DNA of 64,000 nt. It comes from Salinivirgaceae bacterium. Its GTDB lineage: Bacteria > Bacteroidota > Bacteroidia > Bacteroidales > SZUA-534. The position numbers were made by a program, and so were the translations under genes. The notes under the pieces were generated by a model, which did not search any database, had not been told where the DNA came from, and saw only the letters and a program-made list of their open reading frames with translations. Below are positions 1 to 7,242 of this stretch, one piece after another (position 1 is the stretch's first letter; the number at the start of each line of letters is the position of its first letter). Where the stretch lies: NCBI GenBank assembly GCA_024405635.1, contig JAKSOL010000005.1, forward strand, positions 1-64,000, written 5' to 3'.

Positions 1-154
1 TTTTATTCGTTTTATGAATAACTTTTTTCAATTTTTATTAATGCACAACGGGTAATGTAAAAATACAATTTATTCTAACGCTCAAGATTACAATCTAGCA
101 TTATACACTAGCAAATATCCCTCAAAATTGTGGTAACAATTATTAGCATATAAC

Positions 155-190
155 ACAAAGCCGCCACCAATAATCCGATGGCGGCTTTGT
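155..190 (+). terminator. Rho-independent terminator of an upstream gene
   Basis: A perfect 12-bp inverted repeat (155-166 with 179-190) encloses a 12-nt loop and reads ACAAAGCCGCCA on its left arm. The flanking A and T bases make it potentially bidirectional. It probably ends a transcript that starts left of the window. The remaining sequence from 1 to 282 is AT-rich and shows no coding potential. Confidence 0.75.
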
Positions 191-282
191 TATTTAATGG
201 TTATAAGTTTAGTAGCCAACCACAACTCCAGTATTATATTTAGTTGCACCTTTGCACAATAAACCACAAAAAAAACTAAACA

Positions 283-1329
283 ATGCTCAATAGCACCGAT
301 GCTAGTATTAGCCAAATAATTGTACACCACATTGGCGACCATAAAGAAGACGACCGTACAATAATATCAACCCAGCCAACTACAATAACCGACGAGTCAG
401 TTGAACTTGTGCTAAAAACATACTTTTTGTCACACTTCAAAACCGATTTCATGTACAGCTTCATACATCCCGAAGATTTAGAGATGAACGAAATGTATAA
501 TGCTGCAGGTCAAATATTTGACAACCCAAACCAATTAGCGCAAACATCGGCAGAACTTGCAAACTTGCTATACTCAAAAAGCACCAACCCAAACATAAAG
601 TCGGGCGAGTTTTATGTGGTTTTTTTCAAAGACATAAACTTTAACGACGAATATGTTGATGCAATAGGCTTATTTAAATCCGAAAACAAAGACACCTACA
701 TAAAAGTATTTAACAAAGGAGACAACTACGCAGTAGAATCAGAAGCTGGCATAAACATAAAAAAAGTGGACAAAGGTTGCCTAATCATAAACTCCGACCG
801 CGAAACAGGCTTTCAAGTTGCCATAATCGACACCATAAATCGCAACAACGAAGCGCTATATTGGAAAGAAGATTTTTTGGGAGTAGCTCCACGCGAAAAC
901 GAATACTATCAAACCAGCCAACTATTTGACATCTGCAAAGCCTTTGGCAACGACGTACTCACAAACGAAAACAAGATAAACAAAACCGACCAAGTAACAT
1001 TTTTGAAAAATGCCGAAGACTTTTTTGCCAAAAACAACATATACGACACCCAAACTTTTAGCGAGCAAGTTATTGGTAACGAAGAAATTGCAAACGCCTT
1101 TTCCGAATATAAAGGCAAATACGAAACACAACGCCAAATTGCCCCAATCGACCAATTTGAAATATCAAGCGAAGCCGTAAAACGAGGCAAAAAATACTTC
1201 AGAAGTGTTATAAAACTCGATAAAAATTTCCACATTTACGTACACGCAAACCCCGATTACATTGAAAAAGGATTTGACGAACACAAAGGACGAAATTTTT
1301 ACAAACTATACTTTATAAACGAAGAATAA
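283..1329 (+). CDS. 37-kDa nucleoid-associated protein (NdpA family)
   Basis: This 348-aa soluble protein has the length and character of the bacterial 37-kDa nucleoid-associated protein family (NdpA/YejK-type), which associates with DNA in the cytoplasm. Recognisable stretches are the N-terminal SISQIIVHHIG segment, the GEFYVVFF strand near residue 108 and the C-terminal FHIYVHANPDYIEKGFD region. There is no signal peptide or membrane segment. The ATG at 283 follows an A-rich leader without a Shine-Dalgarno sequence, as is usual in this phylum. A small conserved protein follows 21 nt downstream and is probably cotranscribed. The family call rests on remembered similarity; the exact role in Bacteroidota is not established. 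Confidence 0.8.
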   Translation: MLNSTDASISQIIVHHIGDHKEDDRTIISTQPTTITDESVELVLKTYFLSHFKTDFMYSFIHPEDLEMNEMYNAAGQIFDNPNQLAQTSAELANLLYSKSTNPNIKSGEFYVVFFKDINFNDEYVDAIGLFKSENKDTYIKVFNKGDNYAVESEAGINIKKVDKGCLIINSDRETGFQVAIIDTINRNNEALYWKEDFLGVAPRENEYYQTSQLFDICKAFGNDVLTNENKINKTDQVTFLKNAEDFFAKNNIYDTQTFSEQVIGNEEIANAFSEYKGKYETQRQIAPIDQFEISSEAVKRGKKYFRSVIKLDKNFHIYVHANPDYIEKGFDEHKGRNFYKLYFINEE

Positions 1330-1350
1330 TCCATTAAAAAACAATACATT

Positions 1351-1632
1351 ATGTCAAGCGTTAGAGATTTAAAACACGATGTGAATTTTATTGCAACCGA
1401 ACTGATTGCTGAATGTTTAACCCACTGCTACATTCTTCCAGAAGAAAAAGAAGAAGAAATTTACAAGTTGATTAGCGACATTGCCGATTTTCACAACAAC
1501 ACACTTAACGAGATTAGCGCAGCTCGTTCAGCCGCTGCAAAAGAACGTGGCGATATTTTCAAAGCCATTCGCAACGGTTTAAACCAACAAATACCAGGGT
1601 TCATTGAACGTTTAGCAGGTTTATACAAGTAA
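1351..1632 (+). CDS. Small conserved protein of unknown function
   Basis: A 93-aa acidic, mostly helical soluble protein. Its N-terminus (VRDLKHDVNFIATELIAEC) resembles a Bacteroidales family of small proteins that start with a similar DLKKDINY-type segment. No catalytic motif, signal peptide or membrane helix is visible. It lies 21 nt after the nucleoid-associated protein gene and is closed by a strong terminator, so the two probably form one transcript and may act together. I cannot assign a function. Confidence 0.7.
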   Translation: MSSVRDLKHDVNFIATELIAECLTHCYILPEEKEEEIYKLISDIADFHNNTLNEISAARSAAAKERGDIFKAIRNGLNQQIPGFIERLAGLYK

Positions 1633-1654
1633 ATTCACCTACAACAATGCAATA

Positions 1655-1690
1655 AAAAGCCGCAGCACACTTGTGTAGCGGCTTTTGTTT
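1655..1690 (+). terminator. Rho-independent terminator
   Basis: AAAAGCCGC at 1655-1663 pairs with GCGGCTTTT at 1678-1686, with an inner ACAC/GTGT extension and a following T-rich tract. It lies 22 nt after the stop codon of the 93-aa gene and separates it from the thrS cluster. Confidence 0.85.
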
Positions 1691-1744
1691 TATAAACCGC
1701 AAAAATTATATACAACTAATTACAAACCAAACAATAATAAATAG

Positions 1745-1752
1745 TACTTTTG
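1745..1752 (+). promoter_or_regulatory. Predicted -7 promoter element for thrS
   Basis: TACTTTTG followed by C matches the Bacteroidota -7 consensus TAnnTTTG. It lies 37 nt before the thrS ATG, giving an expected leader of about 30 nt. No clear -33 TTTG is visible at the usual spacing. Confidence 0.55.
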
Positions 1753-1789
1753 CCCCACTTTTTTACAAGGCAAAAAACTAAATATCGAT

Positions 1790-3730
1790 ATGATTAAAAT
1801 AACCTTTCCCGACAACAGCACCCGCGAATACGAGGCAGGTGTTACTGGTTTACAAATAGCAGAGAGCATCAGCCCTCGCTTGGCAAAAGAAGTTCTTTCT
1901 GTGTCAGTTAACGACACTGTAATTGACCTTGACCGCCCTATCACCACCGACGCTGCAATCAAATTGCACAAATGGGACGATGCAGAAGGAAAACACACAT
2001 TTTGGCACTCGTCGGCTCACGTTATGGCCGAGGCACTTCAAAATCTATATCCAGGCGTAAAATTCGGCATTGGTCCTGCAATTGAGAATGGTTTCTACTA
2101 TGATATCGACCTTCCAGAAGGAACTCAAATTTCAGAATCGGACTTTGCAAATATCGAGGCTGAATTCATGAAAATAGCAGCAACAAAAACTCAATTTGTT
2201 CGTTGCGACGTTACCAAAGCCGAGGCTTTAAAATTCTTTGGCGATAAAAACGAAACCTACAAAGTTGAATTGATTAATGACCTTGAAGACGGCACAATCA
2301 GTTTCTACAAACAAGGTAACTTTACCGACCTTTGCCGTGGACCACACTTGCACGACTCAAGCGTTATTAAAGCATTTAAATTATTAAGCATTGCTGGTGC
2401 ATACTGGCGTGGCGATGAAAAACGTAAACAATTAACCCGTGTTTACGCTATTACTTTCCCACAAAAGAAACAACTTGACGAGTATCTTGTACTATTGGAA
2501 GAAGCCAAGAAACGTGACCACCGCAAAATTGGCAAAGAGATGGAACTATTCACATTCTCAGCCAAAGTTGGACAAGGACTACCTTTGTGGTTGCCCAAAG
2601 GAGCCGACCTTCGCGACCGCTTGGAGCAATTCCTTCGTAAAATCCAAAAACAATATGGATATCTTCAAGTTGTTACACCACACATCGGCAACAAAGAACT
2701 ATATGTAACTTCGGGACACTGGGCTAAATATGGCAAAGACTCATTCCGTCCAATTCAAACACCACAAGAAGGCGAAGAGTACTTGCTAAAACCGATGAAC
2801 TGCCCTCACCACTGCGAAATATACCGCTCAAAACCTCACTCATACAAAGACCTACCACTTCGCTTTGCCGAATTTGGAACCGTTTATCGTTATGAGCAAA
2901 GCGGTGAGCTACACGGTTTAACCCGCGTACGTAGTTTTACACAAGACGATGCTCACCTATTCTGCCGTCCCGACCAATTAAAAGAAGAATTCTGCAAGGT
3001 TATTGACATTATCTTGTACGTATTCAAAACATTGGATTTCAAAGACTTTACTGCACAAGTATCGCTACGCGACCCTAACAATCGCGAAAAATACATAGGC
3101 ACCGACGAAAACTGGGCAAAAGCCGAATCTGCAATTATTGAAGCCGCTGAAGAAAAAGGCTTACCTACAGTAGTTGAACTGGGCGAGGCAGCATTCTACG
3201 GACCAAAACTTGACTTTATGGTAAAAGACGCCATTGGTCGTAAATGGCAACTAGGGACCATTCAAGTTGACTACAACCTACCAGAGCGCTTTGGTTTGGA
3301 ATATGTTGGCTCCGACAACCAAAATCACCGCCCAGTAATGATACACCGAGCTCCATTTGGTTCACTTGAACGATTTGTTGCTGTTTTGCTTGAGCACACA
3401 GGCGGAAAATTGCCATTGTGGCTAACACCAGAACAAGTAAGTATTTTGCCTATAAGCGAAAAATACAACGATTTTGCGCAAAGCGTTTCAAATATTCTGA
3501 ATAATTACGATATTCGCGCCGCCGTTGACGAGCGTAACGAGAAGATTGGTAGAAAGATACGTGACAACGAAGTTAAACGTATCCCATACATGCTTATAGT
3601 AGGCGAAAAAGAGGCAGCAACAAACACCGTATCGGTTCGCCGACAAGGAGCTGCTGACTTGGGCAGCATGAGCATTGAAGACTTTGCGAAACTCGTAACC
3701 GACGAAGTAAACGAAATATTGAAAAAATAA
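1790..3730 (+). CDS. thrS: Threonine--tRNA ligase
   Basis: This 646-aa class II aminoacyl-tRNA synthetase charges tRNA-Thr in the cytoplasm. The domains appear in the usual order: a TGS domain (about 1-60), the editing domain with HxxxH at His73/His77 plus Cys182 and His186 in DLCRGPHLH, the catalytic core with zinc ligands Cys338 (MNCPHHC) and His389 (QDDAH) and a third ligand in MIHRAPFG near 520, then the anticodon-binding domain. Length and residue numbers match the E. coli enzyme closely, so it should be active in both synthesis and editing. It is followed by infC, rpmI and rplT, a widely conserved order. Confidence 0.98.
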   Translation: MIKITFPDNSTREYEAGVTGLQIAESISPRLAKEVLSVSVNDTVIDLDRPITTDAAIKLHKWDDAEGKHTFWHSSAHVMAEALQNLYPGVKFGIGPAIENGFYYDIDLPEGTQISESDFANIEAEFMKIAATKTQFVRCDVTKAEALKFFGDKNETYKVELINDLEDGTISFYKQGNFTDLCRGPHLHDSSVIKAFKLLSIAGAYWRGDEKRKQLTRVYAITFPQKKQLDEYLVLLEEAKKRDHRKIGKEMELFTFSAKVGQGLPLWLPKGADLRDRLEQFLRKIQKQYGYLQVVTPHIGNKELYVTSGHWAKYGKDSFRPIQTPQEGEEYLLKPMNCPHHCEIYRSKPHSYKDLPLRFAEFGTVYRYEQSGELHGLTRVRSFTQDDAHLFCRPDQLKEEFCKVIDIILYVFKTLDFKDFTAQVSLRDPNNREKYIGTDENWAKAESAIIEAAEEKGLPTVVELGEAAFYGPKLDFMVKDAIGRKWQLGTIQVDYNLPERFGLEYVGSDNQNHRPVMIHRAPFGSLERFVAVLLEHTGGKLPLWLTPEQVSILPISEKYNDFAQSVSNILNNYDIRAAVDERNEKIGRKIRDNEVKRIPYMLIVGEKEAATNTVSVRRQGAADLGSMSIEDFAKLVTDEVNEILKK

Positions 3731-3737
3731 ACTAATT

Positions 3738-3743
3738 AGGAGG
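3738..3743 (+). promoter_or_regulatory. Strong Shine-Dalgarno sequence deciding the infC start
   Basis: AGGAGG lies 8 nt before an in-frame ATA codon at 3752. Almost no other gene in this window has a recognisable ribosome binding site, so its presence and spacing argue for initiation at the ATA. Confidence 0.8.
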
Positions 3744-3751
3744 ACAAAACT

Positions 3752-4306
3752 ATAGCACTCACTAACAACAAAGGCCCGGTTCGCAACAACGAAAAAGAGC
3801 CAGCCAACAAGATTAATGAGAACATTAGAGCACCACGCGTACGCTTGGTGGGCGACAATGTTGAACAAGGTGTTTACAGCATTCACGATGCTTTAAGAAT
3901 ATCTGAAGAGCAAGGTTTGGATTTGGTAGAAATATCGCCAAATGCCGATCCTCCAGTATGTAAGGTAATTGACTACAGCAAGTTCTTATATGCTTTGAAA
4001 AAGAAGCAGAAAGAAATGAAAGCCAATGCCACAAAAATGGAATTGAAGGTTATTCGTTTCGGACCACAAACCGACGATCACGACTTCAATTTCAAGAAGA
4101 ACCACGCAATAAAATTCCTTGAAGAAGGTGCAAAAGTTAAAGTTTATGTATTCTTCAAAGGACGTTCAATTGTTTTCAAAGAGCAAGGCGAACTTGTATT
4201 GTTGCGATTGGCCAACGAGCTTGAAGATTATGGCAAAGTTGAACAAATGCCATTATTGGAGGGCAAACAAATGATTATGACACTAGTACCAAAGAAGAAA
4301 AAATAA
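3752..4306 (+). CDS. infC: Translation initiation factor IF-3 (AUA start codon)
   Basis: IF-3 binds the 30S subunit, prevents premature 50S joining and checks start-codon pairing. The reading frame encodes the typical N-domain ([20 protein letters not shown]), the lysine-rich linker and the C-domain ([14 protein letters not shown]). There is no in-frame ATG before the conserved N-domain. The only start with a good ribosome site is ATA at 3752, giving 184 aa, close to the family length; the first conventional alternatives (TTG 3845, GTG 3848) would delete the conserved N-terminal segment. Rare start codons on infC are known to support autoregulation, because IF-3 itself discriminates against them. 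It lies 21 nt after thrS. Confidence 0.95.
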   Translation: MALTNNKGPVRNNEKEPANKINENIRAPRVRLVGDNVEQGVYSIHDALRISEEQGLDLVEISPNADPPVCKVIDYSKFLYALKKKQKEMKANATKMELKVIRFGPQTDDHDFNFKKNHAIKFLEEGAKVKVYVFFKGRSIVFKEQGELVLLRLANELEDYGKVEQMPLLEGKQMIMTLVPKKKK

Positions 4307-4331
4307 GTTTTGAATTTAAATTTTTGAGATT

Positions 4332-4529
4332 ATGCCAAAAATGAAAACCAATTCTGGTGCAAAAAAACGTTTTGTTTTGACTGGCACTGGAAAAATCAAA
4401 AGGAAACACGCTTTTAAAAGCCACATCCTTACTAAAAAATCAACAACTCGTAAACGTAACTTAACTTACTTTACTACAGTTGATCATGCCAACCTAAAAA
4501 GCATCAAGCTTTGCTTGGCAATGAAGTAA
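4332..4529 (+). CDS. rpmI: 50S ribosomal protein bL35
   Basis: A 65-aa, strongly basic protein starting [14 protein letters not shown], diagnostic of bL35, with the usual [12 protein letters not shown] segment. It is a structural component of the large ribosomal subunit. It sits between infC (25 nt upstream) and rplT. In other bacteria this operon is repressed by bL20 or IF-3; here no such leader structure could be confirmed. Confidence 0.98.
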   Translation: MPKMKTNSGAKKRFVLTGTGKIKRKHAFKSHILTKKSTTRKRNLTYFTTVDHANLKSIKLCLAMK

Positions 4530-4616
4530 TAAATTAAAGTTATTAAACCGCGAATGTATTAGCCGACAAAGAATCCGAAAGGTGAGGATCGCTAACCATT
4601 CCTAAAATGAAAAATT

Positions 4617-4961
4617 ATGCCACGTTCAGTTAATCATGTAGCATCAAGAGCGAGAAGAAAAAAAGTATTAAAACAAACCAAAGGCTACTTTGGTTCTCGT
4701 AGCAACGTTTGGACCGTTGCAAAAAACACCTTTGAAAAAGGTCAACAACACGCATACAACGACCGCAAGACCAAAAAACGTAATTTCCGCGCTTTGTGGA
4801 TTCAACGTATCAACGCTGGTGCTCGTTTGTGCGGAATGTCTTATTCAGAACTTATGGGCAAGTTGGCTAAAGCCAACATTGAAATTAACAGAAAAGCTCT
4901 TGCCGACTTGGCAATGAACCAACCTGAAGCTTTCAAAGCCGTTGTAGATTCTGTTAAATAA
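4617..4961 (+). CDS. rplT: 50S ribosomal protein bL20
   Basis: A 114-aa basic protein starting [20 protein letters not shown] with the typical [20 protein letters not shown] stretch. bL20 nucleates large-subunit assembly and can act as a translational repressor of its operon in some bacteria. The 87-nt spacer before it (4530-4616) is longer than other spacers in the cluster and could hold a regulatory structure, but no convincing pseudoknot was found by eye. A strong terminator follows. Confidence 0.98.
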   Translation: MPRSVNHVASRARRKKVLKQTKGYFGSRSNVWTVAKNTFEKGQQHAYNDRKTKKRNFRALWIQRINAGARLCGMSYSELMGKLAKANIEINRKALADLAMNQPEAFKAVVDSVK

Positions 4962-4990
4962 ATTGAACCCTAATTTGGTACTATAAACGA

Positions 4991-5023
4991 GTCTGTTCCG
5001 TTTTTCGGGACAGACTTTTTTTT
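4991..5023 (+). terminator. Rho-independent terminator of the thrS-infC-rpmI-rplT cluster
   Basis: GTCTGTTCCG (4991-5000) pairs with CGGGACAGAC (5006-5015) with one G-T wobble around a TTTTT loop, followed by a run of eight T. It lies 29 nt after rplT. Confidence 0.92.
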
Positions 5024-5178
5024 ATTCTTAAATGTTCAAAACAAAGGGATTTCACCTACTCGATGCATATTGCTTAAACAGCAAAAAATGCATTCCTTTG
5101 GCGCAGTTTTTCAAGCAATACAAATGATTTGTTTGAAATAAATAACGATGCAGAAATTATAACTAAAACACATATAAA

Positions 5179-5907
5179 ATGAAACTTGCAATTATTGGCT
5201 ACGGCCGTATGGGCCACGAGATTGAGGCTGCTGCTATTCAACGTGGTCACGAAGTTGTTATTACCATTGACAAAGATAACATGAACGACTTTGAAAGTGA
5301 GAAATTTAAATCGGCTGACGTAGCCATTGAGTTCACCTTTCCAGAATCGGCTGTTAGCGACTATCTAAAATGTTTCAAGGCTGGTATTCCTGTTGTATCG
5401 GGCACAACAGGCTGGTTAGACAAAAGACCAATGGTTGAAGACGAATGCAAGAAAAATAATTGCGGTTTTCTTTATGCATCAAACTTCAGTTTGGGAGTTA
5501 ACCTTTTCTTTGAATTAAACCGCAAACTTGCCAAAATGATGGGGCAATTTTCTGACTACTCAGTACGCATGAACGAAATACATCACACAAAGAAACTTGA
5601 CGCTCCTAGCGGAACTGCCATCACTTTGGGTGAAGACATTATAAAAGCTATTCCAAGCAAAGACAAATGGGTAAACACAGCCGAATGCAAGCCTAATGAA
5701 TTGTCAATCACTTCAGAACGTATTGGTGATGTACCAGGAACTCATGAAATATTCTACAAATCAGAAGCTGACGAAATAACCATACGTCACGAGGCGTTCA
5801 ACCGAAAAGGTTTTGCTTTAGGCGCCGTAATTGCTGCAGAATTCATGGTTGGCAAGAAAGGCATCTACTCAATGAGTGACGTATTCAATTCTATACTAAA
5901 TATATAA
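5179..5907 (+). CDS. dapB: 4-hydroxy-tetrahydrodipicolinate reductase
   Basis: This 242-aa cytoplasmic enzyme reduces the dehydratase product in the lysine/meso-diaminopimelate pathway, which also feeds peptidoglycan. The N-terminus has the nucleotide-binding GYGRMGHEIE loop; later come FTFPESA, VSGTTGW, ASNFSLGVN and the signature HHTKKLDAPSGTA with the catalytic His pair and the substrate Lys. The length fits the shorter Bacteroidota form. lepB starts 6 nt after its stop, so the two are one transcript. The intergenic region upstream (about 155 nt after the terminator) has no firm promoter. Confidence 0.97.
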   Translation: MKLAIIGYGRMGHEIEAAAIQRGHEVVITIDKDNMNDFESEKFKSADVAIEFTFPESAVSDYLKCFKAGIPVVSGTTGWLDKRPMVEDECKKNNCGFLYASNFSLGVNLFFELNRKLAKMMGQFSDYSVRMNEIHHTKKLDAPSGTAITLGEDIIKAIPSKDKWVNTAECKPNELSITSERIGDVPGTHEIFYKSEADEITIRHEAFNRKGFALGAVIAAEFMVGKKGIYSMSDVFNSILNI

Positions 5908-5913
5908 GCAGAC

Positions 5914-7239
5914 ATGGAAAAACCATCTAGGAAAGCAATAATCAAATTCAGCATAATTACCGTTATATACATTCTTTGGATTATATGGAATGGCGGTTTA
6001 TTATGGTTACTGGGTTTACCTATCATTTTTGACATCTACATCACCAAAAAGGTTCATTGGAACTTTTGGATGAAAAAAGGTGTTGAAAAACAAACCAAAA
6101 GCGTTGAGTGGATTGATGCTATAATCTTTGCTGTAGTTGTTGCTTCTCTTTTGCGTACATTCTTATTTGAGGCTTACGTCATTCCAACCTCTTCAATGGA
6201 AAAATCGCTTTTAGTTGGCGACTATCTTTTTGTTAGCAAAGTTACATACGGACCTCGAAAACCTATAACACCTATTTCAGTACCTTTTGTTCACAACACA
6301 ATGCCTTTTACAGCAAAAACCCCATCGTATAGCGAGGCATGGCAACGCCCATACAAACGAATGGCAGGTTTGCGCAAGATAAAAAACAACGATGTTGTGG
6401 TTTTTAACTTTCCTGAAGGCGACACAGTTTGCCTTGAAAACCAAGCTCCAAGTTACTACCAATTGGTTCGCGATGCTGGTAGAAAAACAATTTGGAATTA
6501 CTATACAATTGGGCACCGTCCTATTGATAAGTGCGAAAACTATATTAAACGTTGCGTAGGTATTCATGGTGATTCGCTACAAATTATTGATGGTCAACTA
6601 TATGTAAATGGCAAACCGCAAGAAGAAGTTGGTCATAAACAATTTAGACACACCATTATAACCGACGGCACTCAATTAAATCCCAAAATGTTGCAAAAAC
6701 TTGGTATATCAAAAGAAGATATTGCTCAAGGCTACATTGAGCCTGGTCATTACAACATTCCAATGGACGATGAGTTGGCAAAACATTTCGCAACTTTCAA
6801 ATTCATAAAAAGCATAACAAAAGACAATGCTGGAACCCGATATGAACCTCGCGTTTTTCCTCACAACAAAAACTTCCGTTGGAACGAAGACAACTATGGA
6901 CCTATTTGGATTCCCGAAGCAGGAAAAACAATTGAGTTAACAGTTGAGAATTTGCCTTTGTACCAACGAATTATTGATGTTTACGAGAATAACACACTCG
7001 AAGTTCGTGATAGTAACATTTACATAAATGGCTCTTTAGCAACAAACTACACTTTTAAAATGGACTACTACTGGATGATGGGCGACAACCGTCACAACTC
7101 TCTTGACTCGCGTTATTGGGGTTTTGTTCCTGAAGACCATATTGTTGGTAGTGCATCTATGATTTGGTTCTCAAGCGACAAAGACAAACCTTTTCCTCAA
7201 AACATTCGTTGGCGACGTTTATTCAACTTCATCAATTAA
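5914..7239 (+). CDS. lepB: Signal peptidase I (long Bacteroidota form)
   Basis: This inner-membrane protease removes signal peptides from exported proteins. It has two hydrophobic N-terminal segments (about 10-45 and 66-85), then the nucleophile Ser94 in PTSSMEKSLL and the general-base Lys212 in IKRCVGIHGD. The conserved GDNRHNSLDSRYWGFV box lies at about 390-405. At 441 aa it is longer than the E. coli enzyme because of insertions between the Ser and Lys boxes and before the last box, as is usual in Bacteroidota. It lies between dapB and the GH3 hydrolase with gaps of 6 and 3 nt. Confidence 0.96.
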   Translation: MEKPSRKAIIKFSIITVIYILWIIWNGGLLWLLGLPIIFDIYITKKVHWNFWMKKGVEKQTKSVEWIDAIIFAVVVASLLRTFLFEAYVIPTSSMEKSLLVGDYLFVSKVTYGPRKPITPISVPFVHNTMPFTAKTPSYSEAWQRPYKRMAGLRKIKNNDVVVFNFPEGDTVCLENQAPSYYQLVRDAGRKTIWNYYTIGHRPIDKCENYIKRCVGIHGDSLQIIDGQLYVNGKPQEEVGHKQFRHTIITDGTQLNPKMLQKLGISKEDIAQGYIEPGHYNIPMDDELAKHFATFKFIKSITKDNAGTRYEPRVFPHNKNFRWNEDNYGPIWIPEAGKTIELTVENLPLYQRIIDVYENNTLEVRDSNIYINGSLATNYTFKMDYYWMMGDNRHNSLDSRYWGFVPEDHIVGSASMIWFSSDKDKPFPQNIRWRRLFNFIN

Positions 7240-7242
7240 AAA

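Noticed and set aside
4530..4616. Possible bL20 or IF-3 control structure between rpmI and rplT
   Set aside because: The spacer is long for this operon, but I could not draw a convincing conserved fold by eye and phylogenetic comparison is not possible here.
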